Source of the DNA: Dreissena polymorpha
Taxonomy: Eukaryota > Mollusca > Bivalvia > Myida > Dreissenidae
Reading direction: 5' to 3'
Assembly: GCF_020536995.1 (NCBI RefSeq)
Contig: NC_068355.1
Location: forward strand, 4,757,764-4,821,763
Length of the DNA stretch: 64,000 bases
Part shown: piece after piece, positions 38,031-50,000 of the stretch
How the letters are laid out: every line of letters starts with the position of its first letter
How positions within the stretch are numbered: position 1 is the first letter of the stretch
Notes under the pieces: model-generated
The model's input: only the letters and a program-made list of their open reading frames with translations
Databases searched by the model: none
Told to the model about the DNA's origin: nothing
Translations under genes and position numbers: made by a program

Positions 38031-38725
38031 GCCCACGCCATTTTTTTGCGGAAGGCACGCAGTGATTAATATACGATGACGTTTGTCTTAATGTCTTTCT
38101 GTCTGTAATTTGGTAAGTAGATTCTACTGATTACGCAAGCACAAACAATGCTTGCCACATCTCTTTGATACTTATAGTTGTTTCCTGTTTCCATCTTTAT
38201 CACCAACCTTTGACCTTGAACAACAAAAAGCAATAACTCTTATTTAAGAAAGTGTATGGTTATGGGTTTTATGCATTGCACTTCTTCCCATTGATTTCTA
38301 CACACCCATGAAGTTTCATGTTCAAATGTATTGCATCTGAGACACACTGAAAAGTCTATCATACAAAACAACAAAGAGCAATAACTCATAATTAAGACAA
38401 TGCCGGGTAAACGTTGTTAAGCATGGCACGTCTCCTCATTAATATCATTACACCCATGAAGTGTGATGGTGAAGTCTTGAATGGTATCTGAGATATAGCC
38501 CTGAAAATTTACATCAAATGAAAAAAAGCAATAACCTTTTTTTTTAAGTGTGGGGTTATTTTTCTTGTATATGGCACTTCTCCTTGTTGATATATACCTA
38601 TGAAGTTTCATGTTGATATATTTTATAGTTTCTAAAATATAGTCCTGAAAATTATTGTGTGACTGACGGATGGACAATGCCAATACTATATTCGTCTGCC
38701 TTTTGCGAGCGATAAAATCCCTCGC
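38030..38725. repeat. Dispersed element with three tandem units of about 130-150 bp
   Basis: Units share GCAATAACTC..., GGCAC..CTCC, ACACCCATGAAGTTTCATGT, ATTG.ATCTGAGA and TAGTCCTGAAAATT, repeated between about 38210 and 38660. The flanks (TATGCCCACGCC at the left, GCGGGAGAAA at the right) resemble the ends of bivalve elements with a minisatellite core. It may belong to the Helentron-like group described elsewhere in the window, but I could not define its termini. Confidence 0.5.
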
Positions 38726-40563
38726 TTTTGGCGGGAGAAAATAAATGGCTGTATTTAATTAAATCCAAAAATTAGCACGCAGCCAAATATGTTTGGGACT
38801 CGACAAACACCATTAAAAGTTCCAGTTGCACTGACAATTTCTTTCAAGATGCGCGGCTTTACAAATACATTTTTAAATAATTAAAACAATCATGCAGGTT
38901 AGTCTGAAACACATTCTGTACAATTGTGTGTGCATTGACCAGTTTCAAGTAACTTTCCTGTGAATTTATATCATTTTCGAACAAAAAACAACAAACAAAC
39001 ATGTTGTTGTACATTTCCCTGTTCGAAATTATTATTTTTTCATTAAATAATTGCTGAAAGTCGCTTTATACAATCGTGTTGTAAGTTATGACAGTTCTGG
39101 CATCTACATGAAATATAGTTTAAAAATAAATTAACATTTTTCAAATAATAATCATAAATAAGTCAGCTTCGTTTTAATGATATTTTTGTTTGAAAGATAT
39201 TCATTTTTTGGCTGAAATTTTCGGTAAATATCATCCAGTGCTTATTCAAACAAAATTGCACTGTATGCTTTGCAAAAGTCGGATATACTTTAATTCCCGT
39301 GAGGTCTTTGGTAATCATGGAGTACGAACAGTGTACCACGTGAACTGATGACGTAAACATTTTTGTTCTGTGCGATTTTTGCACTCTGGATCAGCAGACG
39401 ATTTAGTGCTTAAATCTGCGATTGTTGGTCAATTTTTAAAAGCTATGATGCATCTCGTTTAATATACAAACACTATATTATGTATACATAATGCAATAAT
39501 AATAAATTAAAATCGTACATTTACAGATTAAAAACCCAAACTACATAAGGCTGGTGTATGTAGATCATGCTTGCGTATGGCTATATATTAATGTAAAGTG
39601 AATTCAATAACTCATCATGACCCCGATACACCCATTTTAAATGGTATATAGAATGGACTTGTAGACATTTGCCTTTACTTAACGACAAGCAGATCGTGAC
39701 CAATTAAATTTTACATAAAGTTTGCTTGATTTATGCGAAATAGAGAAAGTCGACTTGTTTAGACCCTGTATTCTGAAATACTTCAAATGTTACAACGAAG
39801 TGTATTATACTATAGATTCATGGATTACCGTAATAGCGTCTAATATCAACGATGTATCATGCAAAACAGCCAATACCATAGTTTAGATGTGGGTGTAATA
39901 TGACACCTTATTCTTTGGATGTTCGCTATTTGTTTGTAAAGAACAGTTTCTCAGAAGAACAGACACTGTGTCGATGGAACATGTGTTTACAAAGCACATA
40001 CGTGTAATGTTTGACATACATGTGGTTCATGGAGTACTGCCACTTGTTTGTTTGGACTGGACTTTGTGTGTTGTAATTTAGAGATCGTTCCTGCGTCTTC
40101 ACGACGTCATTAAGAATCGACATGCCCCTGTGACCTTTCAGGGGAAAGTAATTTAAAATTAAGCCAATGTAGGTCAAATTTACCCCGGCTGTCGGGGTAT
40201 TCGCAAAAGAAGTTTTTTATCCAAATAAATCAGTGCACGATTGCAAATGAGACCTTAATGTGCCCTGAAACTTGTGAAACGGGTGATCTGAGGTGGATTG
40301 TGTTGAGTATATTGTATGTGGGTGATGTGTATATATGCCTAGTCGGAAGTAGACAGATTGGTCAAGTTGTCCACGTCCGTCAGTCGTAAATTGCAGTTGC
40401 GTTTTGTCACAGTTTACAGACTCTATAACAGCTAGGCCTCATATAGACCTGTTACCTTGGACTACTATCACTTGTTCGGTAGAACTGGACATTCTAAGAA
40501 CTCGAAATGCGTTCTATGATCTGTTACCATAAGTACTAGCTGTTGCATTTTCGAACATTTCTT
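38726..40563. other. Intergenic, no gene seen
   Basis: Between SLC25A3 and PDHB. Short ORFs of up to 83 codons have no recognised content, and no RNA gene or repeat was found. Confidence 0.5.
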
Positions 40564-40617
40564 AATAATAATAATAATAATAATAATAGTAGTATCGTTA
40601 TAATAATAATAATAATT
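40564..40617. repeat. (TAA)n microsatellite
   Basis: Two runs of TAA/AAT units separated by TAGTAGTATCGT. Confidence 0.9.
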
Positions 40618-40667
40618 AACCTTATTTAATTATTTCTACATAAATTATAATGTCTACGCATATATAG

Positions 40668-41016
40668 TTGGTGGGATATTGTTGTTAAGTTTGTGTCTGT
40701 ACCACTGCTTTTTAATATCAAAAAGCTGCTAGATTATTTTTTGACACTTGAAGGTCTTTACAGTGGGAAATTCGGTGCCTGACAGTGCTTTGCACTATGA
40801 ACTATGCACTGTGAATTCATACTCGGAATCCCATAATAATGTTTATATTTTAGTTTGTCACTTCCAAACTTGGTAAAAAAAACACAATATTTTATCAGTG
40901 AATTCAGTGTATTATGCAGTATTTTATCTAAATGTCCGCAGTATTTTGATAAATAATTAATATTTCGGAGGATTTCGGGGGATTCTGGTATTAACGGATA
41001 ATTCGGTATTTCTACA
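40668..41016 (+). mobile_element. TIR element M2, compact relative of M1
   Basis: It matches the two halves of M1 and ends GGATAATTCGGTATTTCTACA at about 41016 (one base over the common TIR). The left TIR is missing, so the copy is truncated there. At the point where M1 holds a 1.85 kb insertion, M2 reads straight through (TTTAATATCAAAAAGCTGC), giving the unoccupied state. The right end stops 22 bases before the putative PDHB start codon. Confidence 0.75.
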
Positions 41017-41038
41017 CACCGAGTAAGGTCGATCCAAA

Positions 41039-41071
41039 ATGGCAGCCTTGAACTTGAGGAGGCTCATATCG
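41039..41071 (+). CDS. PDHB: PDHB exon 1 (putative), start codon
   Basis: Encodes [11 protein letters not shown] and ends in phase 0 before GTATTT. The start context CCAAAATGG is good. The basic, acid-free peptide joins in frame to exon 2 as a plausible mitochondrial presequence. The donor is weak and no cDNA is available, so an alternative first exon remains possible. Confidence 0.6.
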
Positions 41072-44000
41072 GTATTTATTTATTTATACATCTTCATTTG
41101 TGTCATTTTATATTAAAATCGTTAATTTAAATATCTTTGACACGTTTATATCAAGAACATTATTCAATTATGAAGCAAGATACATGATAATATATACGTT
41201 TAGCTGCTTGTCAGTAAAATGTACAATGTTTTGTAACCACAAGTGATCGTAACTAAAGTATTATTGGATTTAATGTATGGGTTATTTTTTTTACTTATGT
41301 CATGTTTGAGTAGCAGCCTGATCTATATGAATTGGTCATTTAAATCAAAAGGTGAACTTACTTTGCATCAACCATATTCAACACAAATAAGATACTTCAG
41401 CTTAAATTCAAGGACCATTCCAAAAATTAACTACAATTAAGTCCGGTAATCTTGCGCGTCCGGTAATCTTGGGCACTTCGCACTTGCGAATCTCGCAGAC
41501 GACAAATGGTTTTCTTTAGTGATGCACTATGGAATTTCACATTTGTTAATAATTAACGGATTTAAAAGGTACATATTCCATGCAAAATAAAATTTGATCA
41601 CTACATTTAAACACCGGTTGCGTGATCCCTATACATCGTAAACACTGGCCCACTTACGAAACTTTCGAAATGAATCACAAATTCCCTGCAGTCTTTAGCG
41701 TTTTCATAGTTAAATTAAGAATTCATAAATCCAACGTGTAATTTAGCATTCCATTGCACAATATCCGATCAGTTATGGTATTTTTGGCCATGAAAATATA
41801 TCGCATCAGACCGACAAAGTCCATTATTTCCCGTAGTCATTATTTCCCGCCATTCTGTCAAACCAATTTGGTATGATCTCCGCATGCGCAATGGCCTAGT
41901 TTTGATATTTTCTGTAAACTATGGAAACATGATCGGGATAAAATCAAACCTGTTATGCATAAAAAAAAAAATTCACGCATACCGGTACTTTTGTTGTACA
42001 CTATTACTAGTGACTATATTATTTGTTGATTAGTAGTGAACAAAAACTGCACTAGAAATCCACATTTAATTTCAATGGTTTTACAAACTGATTTTAAAAA
42101 TATTTTTCTGGAATGTTTTTTTGTCAATAATTGGACAACTTATGTCTACAATAATTGCCTAAACGAGGTCATTACAGAAAGTGCGCAAGATTACCAGACA
42201 CTGTGATAGTTTGAAAATGAGGTGAGTCATGTTTGTTTTGAAATCAAATGGGACAGTTCTTCACTGAATTAATCAGATATGTTTGTGTTAATAAGCACAT
42301 GAATTTATTATTTCCATAATAAATTTAGATACATGTATTATGTTGTCAATTTATAAAAGATCATGTTTTTAAACCAATTGACCCTTAACTGCGCAAGATT
42401 ACCAGACAGCATCGTAAAGGATTATTAATAATCCTTTTTCTTAGTAGTATACCCTGAAAGAACGAAAATTCACTTTTATGTAATTCCAATTGTTGTTTAT
42501 GACTGGCTGTAGCCAAAGGCATTGACTGGATGTCGGCGAAGTTTGAGCACAACAGCGTCATGCAAGGCACAGGTGAGTATGAGGTCTTTAAGATAGAGAG
42601 TTATCTAAACTACTATATCTATTTGGACTTAGGATGCAAATTGATGCAAGGACTTATGAAGACAATAAACATCTATTTGTACTTAGTTGATAGAAAAGTG
42701 CTTTAGCTCGTGGGACTTAATTTCAATTATTGACCAGTTGCTATTTCAACTTGTCAATGAAGGATACATGTGAAAACTATGGGCTTAACTTTAATTTCAA
42801 TTGGTTAAAATGCATGTGCGATTATTCGGCCTCTGTTAACAAACCTTGACGGTTGGAATAAACCTAACCCTAACCCCACAGTTGACATTTATCCCTAGGC
42901 ACCTAGGACCAAATAAGTCAAGATTTTACTGAAAATAACTTGAAATCACAGGTGGTTAGGGTGTGGCTATGATATTAAATAGTAAAAACATCATTACTAC
43001 ATCAATTTGTGGAGGGATTTCCATGACCTCGGTCTTACTTAACACAGAAATGAATTTTCTTTCTAGAAAATTAATGTAAAGCCTGATCCTGCTAAAAATA
43101 ACACATATTAAACAAACAGAAAAGCAAAATGGTGCTTGTTTATGTAACAGGCCGATTCTCCTACATTGTTTTCTTGTTTGTTTGTTATCAGTGCTATTTT
43201 TAGCATCTGTAACTTTATGCTTCAGAGCATGACGGTGCGAGATTCTCTCAACATGGCCATGGATGAGGAGATTGCCAGGGACCCAAAGGTTTTCCTGATG
43301 GGAGAAGAGGTGGCGGAATACGATGGAGCCTATAAGGTAGCTTAGAAACAGAGCCCATTATGAAATTCCATGAGTATGGTAGTCCTGGGGATTTCTTCCA
43401 TCTTTAATAGAGGCTTAATTAAGTCCCTTTTCACCAAGATTTTGTTAAATGTTGCAATTTTCTTTACTGTTTATTTGGTAAATATATTCCTATTTCACAA
43501 ATTTGTTGTTGAATTATTCATTAGAATGGAAGGCTAGGCTCTTTTAAAAAAAACAAGAAAAAATGCCCAATTAGGGCATTTTCCCGCCATAACGATTTTC
43601 CCCAAAATTGTTATCTGCAAACTGCTTCAAATAAAACAATATGTGTTAAGAAAATAAGATGCATCTTTATATTGCTCTATCAGTTTGGCAATACTTCTTT
43701 TAGCCAGGGTATTGGGGGAGCCTTGTTAGGTAGCTCAACAAGTGTAATGGAGAGTTTTGAGGTAAAATTTTATTTACACTTACATGTATCATGAATATTT
43801 CTGGACCAAGTGTGAGGTTGTGCTCTAAAATCAGTTTCAATCCCCAGTGCTTCGCATTGACCTTTCCAAGGTGGTGACCTCAGCTTTATTCTACATAAGC
43901 ATTTGTTGTTTCGTGTTGTGCCGTACTGTTTTTGCAATTGGTCACTTGCCTTAATAAAGGACCACGAAATTGGGTATAATAAGAATGCAATACTGCTAGA

Positions 44001-47000
44001 GCATCTGAAGTTTTCTTTATATTGATGATGTCTATCTGTTAGCTGGGAAGCTACATTCAGATTATGTAGAATATGGTATGCAGTAATGTGTTTACATGTA
44101 TAAGGCTGAAGAAAACATTTAAACATATTTTTACTTGTAGACAATCTCCAATTGTCTTGAGACAGTGTAAATTCAAAAACACATTACATGGAAAACTTCT
44201 TCATCTTATAAGTATATTGAAAGCAGGAAAGCATTGAAATTAATACCTACCTTTTAACCCTTTACCACTAAGAAACATATCTTTATGCATTTGTAGTCCC
44301 TTATAAAGTTAAATTTAATTAAAGACCTTTCTTCCTAGATAAAACTTTTAAAGGGGCTCTTTCAAACCCTTAGATACTGATTAGCAGCAAACAGCATAAA
44401 ACCTGAACAGACTGCAAGTTACTGGCAGACTGTTCTGGTTTTAATGCTGGTTTCAAAAGCCATTTTCACTTGCTTCTGATAGGGAAAGGGTCAAAGTAAT
44501 AAAATAATGTTTGTGTTGTATTAGCTCACCTGAACACATTACGCTCATGGGAAGCTTTTAGGATATCATGTGGTCTGTTGTCATCAGTCCATTAATGAGT
44601 GTGAAAACGAATTAAGGTTAATTGACCACAGTGATAAAACGGAAATCATTTTGACAGCTGTAAACAATTTAAACACACCAACATATTTGTTCTGCTGTTT
44701 TCAGGTGTCAAAGAATCTCTGGAGGAAATACGGCAATTCCAGGATAAAGGACACTCCTATCACAGAGGTAATAAGTTCACTGCCAGGTTTCACTCTTAGC
44801 TTGTCTTGCGGCAAAACCAAGGACAATCGCTCTATTACATGGCAGCTTAAATTAACGCTTTTAGTAAATGTGCTTTGCTATGCTTGAGGCCTTTGATCTA
44901 TCTGTCTGTATTAAGTCATCAGAATAAGTTAGTTAGATTTCAGAGTTTTGCAGCTGAAATTTGGGCAAAGATCAACAAGTAAAAAAAATATTAAATTAGA
45001 ACATAGAGTCTATTGTTGAAATGTCCTTGGATCATAGTTTTCAGTAATGTAAAATTTCTACTATACCCCCATTAACCACCATAATAAACTATCTAATGAC
45101 ATTTTGGTTGAGCCCTTGCATGGACAATTACATTTTGCCATCCCTGTTATGGTAGTTTAATGTGTGTGTGTATGTGTATGAGTGCGTGCATTCTTAAAAT
45201 CTTCAATATAATTGACTGACTATTCATAGGGTGATGGTTGATGTCAGTGTCATTGAAATGGCCCGGTTAACCATTTACCACTTAGATACTTATTTGAAGC
45301 TTTTTTAGTCCCCTAGAAAGCTAAATTTAATGAAAGACCTTTCTTACTAGATTCAAGTTTTAAAGGCTTCATTTCCAACTATTTGATACTGACAAGCAGC
45401 AAACAACTTAAAACCTGAACAGACTGCGAGGCTGCGCGTTACTCGCAGGCTTTTCTTGTTTTATGCTGTTTGCACATAACCATTTTCACTTTGCTTCTGA
45501 GTGGGAAAGGGTTAAGTAAGCATGTAATATCTCCATATCACTGTTTCTGCAACAGGTATTCAACTGAAACTTCACACATGTGTTCATGATATTCGTTTGA
45601 GGTCTCTGACCAAGTACCACGTCTCTGACCTGCAATTTAGCTGGATTATGCCCCTTATTTTAATTTTAAAAGTGGGTAAGGTTAACTTGCAACAACGCCT
45701 TTTCACTGTTTCTACTACAATTATTAAAATTTAACAAATGTGTTAGGGGTAATTTTGTGAGGTAACTGACCAAATTAAATTGATCTGACCTGCAATTTAG
45801 CAGAATTATGCCTCTTTTGTGTTCTTTAAAGTTGGTTAGGATATTTGGTTACTTTAAAAGTGCAACATCTTCATATATCTGTTTCTACTGAAGTCATTAT
45901 TTAAAAGTTAATTTGTGTTTTACTTATAATAGTGGTTAAGGTAAACATGAAACGTAACCAAATTATTGAATTATTTATTTGTGAAAATTCTATCTTTGAA
46001 ATTCATTAAATGCTCAAAAAGTAAATTTAAAAGCAGGGGTTGTAATTTCTCTTACTTTCAGCAGGTTTCCTCATTTTGAAGATTGCTTTGCAAATAGTTC
46101 TTTAATCTAAAAGATCTATTTAGTAAGAATATTTTGTTTAAAACCCAGTAAGGGGAGTTGGGTATTTTTATCCCCACCGAAAAAACATTCGGAGGGGATA
46201 TAGTAATTGGTCCTGTCCGTCTGTCCATCCGTCTGTCCGTCCGGCTGAAACTTTGTCTGGAGACTAACTCCAAATCTATTCAATGGATTTACTTATAACT
46301 TAGAATATGAACAGATGGCAACTAGGAGAAGTGCAGTGACCAAGTACCATAACTATCTACCTTAGTTTTTGAATTATCTCCCCTTTTATATAACTTTAAA
46401 GTAAATTTTTGTCTGGAGCATTACTCTAAATATACTATAGGGATTTACTTGAAATTTGAAATATAAACAGATGGCAAGTAGGAGAAGTGCAGTGACCAAG
46501 AACCACAACTCTTTCTACCTTACTTTTTGAATTATCTCGCCTTTTATATGATTTTTAAGTAAATTTTTGTCCGGAGCATAACTCTAAATCTACTGAAGGG
46601 ATTTACTTGAAACTTGAAATATAAATAGATGGCAAGTAGGAAAAGTGCAGTGACTAAGAACCATAACTCTTTCCACCTTAGTTTTTGAATTATCTCCCCT
46701 TTTATATAACTTTAAAGTAAATTTTGTCCGGAGCACAACTCTAAAGCTACTAAAGGGATTTACTTAAAAATTGAAATATAAACATATGGCAACTAGGAGA
46801 GGTGCAGTGACCAAGAACCATAACTATATCTGCCTTAGTTTTTGAATTATCTCTCCTTTTATATAATTTTAAAGTAAATTTTTGTCCGGAGCATAACTCT
46901 AAATCTACTGAAGGGATTTACTTGAAACTTCAAACTTAAACAGATGGCAAGTAGGAGAAGTGCAGTGACTAAGAACCATAACTCTATCTACTTAAGTGTT

Positions 47001-50000
47001 TGAATTATATCCCTTTATTTAATTTCAAAGTAAATTTTTTGTCCGGAGCATAATGAATTGTCTCCCTTTATTTGTTTTTACAAATATTATTCTACTCACT
47101 AAAACAAATGTTGTCATACAAGCAAACACATTTCGGCGGGGATTTGGCACTACTGTGACAAGCTCTTGTCCTACGTGGGATTGTTTGCAAAAGAATAACC
47201 ATGAAAAAGACTTTTAAAAGTATGATTTCTATTAACGTTTATCAAACTGACTTTCACACATTAAGCAAGTTAATTATAAGAGCCTTGCTCTGTGAAAACA
47301 GGGTTTAATGCAAGTGCTTAGTACTTACAGTGTGTCTCAGTCCTTACAGTGTGTGCAGTCCTCACCGGCTAATCAGAGAACGCATTTTCCGTCTAAACTG
47401 AATATTTGCTAAGTAGAGACTTCTTTTAACAAACGAAAAACAACATTCGAGCAGAAAGTGTTGTCTCTGATTAGCCTGTGTGGGCTGCACAGGCTAATGT
47501 GGGACGACACATTACGGACTAGCATTAAACCCTTTTCCTAAGTGAGGCTCATAACATACTTGTTGATCAATGTTTCAGATGGGCTATGCAGGAATAGCGG
47601 TCGGTGCAGCCATGGTAAGTTGACATACTGAACGTTGTGGCTGTAATCATTTTGATTAAAATGTTTGTTGTAATTCAGATCTTGGCTGTAATCATTTTAA
47701 TTCAAAAGTCGACTATAATCATAATTATGCAAAAGTTTACTTTATATTTGTAATTAAAATTTCATAATTCAGTGATAACATATAATATATATATAAGCAG
47801 GGATTATATTTTCCCGCAACATCAATCGGTCTGGATTCAAATGGGGAAAAAAGTGTCCGAAAATTTATATCCGAAATCATGACAAATTACGTTTAAATAT
47901 ATGCCATTGATTTTGCCATTCATGAGGGTGGTATCATAAATGTACAAGTTAAATTCCCTTAGGCGTTTTTTTAAACGGAACATACGAGTCTTCTCAATTG
48001 GTTTTATCATTTGCTATTTCTTGTTGTTTCGTGTGCTGTTTGATCTGACTTTTTCATCGTTGTCATTATTAGTAATCTGTGTTAGTCAATACCGATGTTT
48101 TAAATCGTTGTCGACTCGATAATAGCTTACAAACATGCACTGAACCAAACAAATGTCTGTGCGTATGTTGGCTACTGACAATAACAAAACCAAATAGTTA
48201 AGAAATAATTCGTGTACGTTATATAGTTTGGTGTCCAATAACCCACGGCCGATAGTAAAGATGCGGAAGGATTAAAGCACGAGTGATTTGAAACCACGCA
48301 TCTAAACTTCCGGTCGTGGGTTATTCAACAACAAACAATAATGTACACGAATTATTTTGTTTCTAACACGATATTTAATAAAGATTTATACAATTTATAT
48401 TATTTTTCTTGTGTACTTTTTTATGTGAAGACAAGTTCCGCCCATAAAAAAAACTTTTGGCTTTACTGTCGATCAGATCCGCGACATTAACATTTATTGC
48501 CGGATTATTACGCTGGTGGAAAATGTATCGGCACGTTTTGTCAAGTTACAGCGCGTGCTCTCAGTGTATAATTATCGCAGAATATCAGATTTTCTTCTTT
48601 GTTTATATGGAAGTTTACTGTATCATACATGAAATGCACAATTTCCACGAGGATAACATCGAGGTTTTCATCTCCGAAGTAACTCAACGATTTTATCGTG
48701 GACGAGTACACATTACGGACCAATTAGTGTGCAAGGTATAAGCCAGTGAAATTATCGATTGATATTGACACGGGGTTATTCGCGCATGACTAATACACAA
48801 CCGCGCGAATCTTCGCTGCTTGGGGTCATACTCTGATACTAGTCGGCTGACGTGCAATAAACTTGTCCTTACCGGTTTAGAGACTGCAGCGAATGGTTTA
48901 TCACACATAATCGTGATCAGAATGAAATGAGGGTGTGTTAGCATGTGCACTGTGTAATCGACTTCATGACTCGGGAATTTAAGCTAACAGTTAGCTAACA
49001 GAATCGGACCGACTGTTTGGGATTTTCATTCGGTCTTTCATGACCCCAATCGGTCTAGGACCGACAAAACCGAAAAAAATATGTTCCCTTTATATAAGTA
49101 TTATGTATAACTGTTTATGTACTATTGTAAATACATGATTAAAATAGCGACATGTTAAAAAACATAGCGACAAGTTTTTAACGGATTGTTTAAATAATCC
49201 TAGCACAACTTTTCAAGAAGTCTTGAAGAACACTCATCATTCCTGTTCCTACGCATTGTAATCAGCGTCTTAATTGGTCGCGTGTTCAGTTCATTAAAGA
49301 CATTAAAGAAAATCAAACACCAAGTGTGTCATTTAAGATGCATTGTGTAATGCCGACACCAATTTAAGTTTAAGTAAAGTCGGAGTCGAATCATGTTTAG
49401 TCACGCGTATTAGCTTTCACTCCTAAACAAAGTAATATTTCACGCCTCGGTGATCGCGCTTTTGTTTAAACGACAGGTTGGCCATTAAGCCTAAATCAAC
49501 AATACTTCACGCCTCGGTGAATGCGCTTTTGTTTATTCGGCGGGGGTCGATTAAGCCCCATGTTGGGAAGCATCCGGATTAACGAGACATTATTACAGCT
49601 AAATGCACAGATCGGTATCACGAAATATATGTCCGGATCCGGAACGCGAGATTATAATTGTAATTAATAAGTGCTGACTATACAGCATTGTTATGTTGTA
49701 ATAATTGATAAATATGTGTTTTATTTTTTCTGTAATGGACCACCTTAAATGCTTTGCATTAAGCGTCGTCTCAGATAATCTTGAACATCCTAAAGAGTCT
49801 GCAGAACAGACTTCCTGGAAACAGAAAACACCATACAAGCATAATATGTCCTGGATTAGCCTGTCTATGGGCTCAGTTGTGTTGGCATTTTATGCATGTG
49901 TGGAAACTGGTGTTTCTTAGGACATGCCTTAAATGCCTGTGTTCTGGAAAAACTGGGCTTTATGCATTTAAACTAAATGTCATTCCAGATGAGCATTCTG

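Noticed and set aside
42385-42570. 61-codon minus-strand ORF
   Set aside because: Antisense to PDHB exon 2 and a transposon end.
42862-42880. Telomere-like CCTAACCCTAACCC
   Set aside because: Only two to three units; too short to mean an interstitial telomere.
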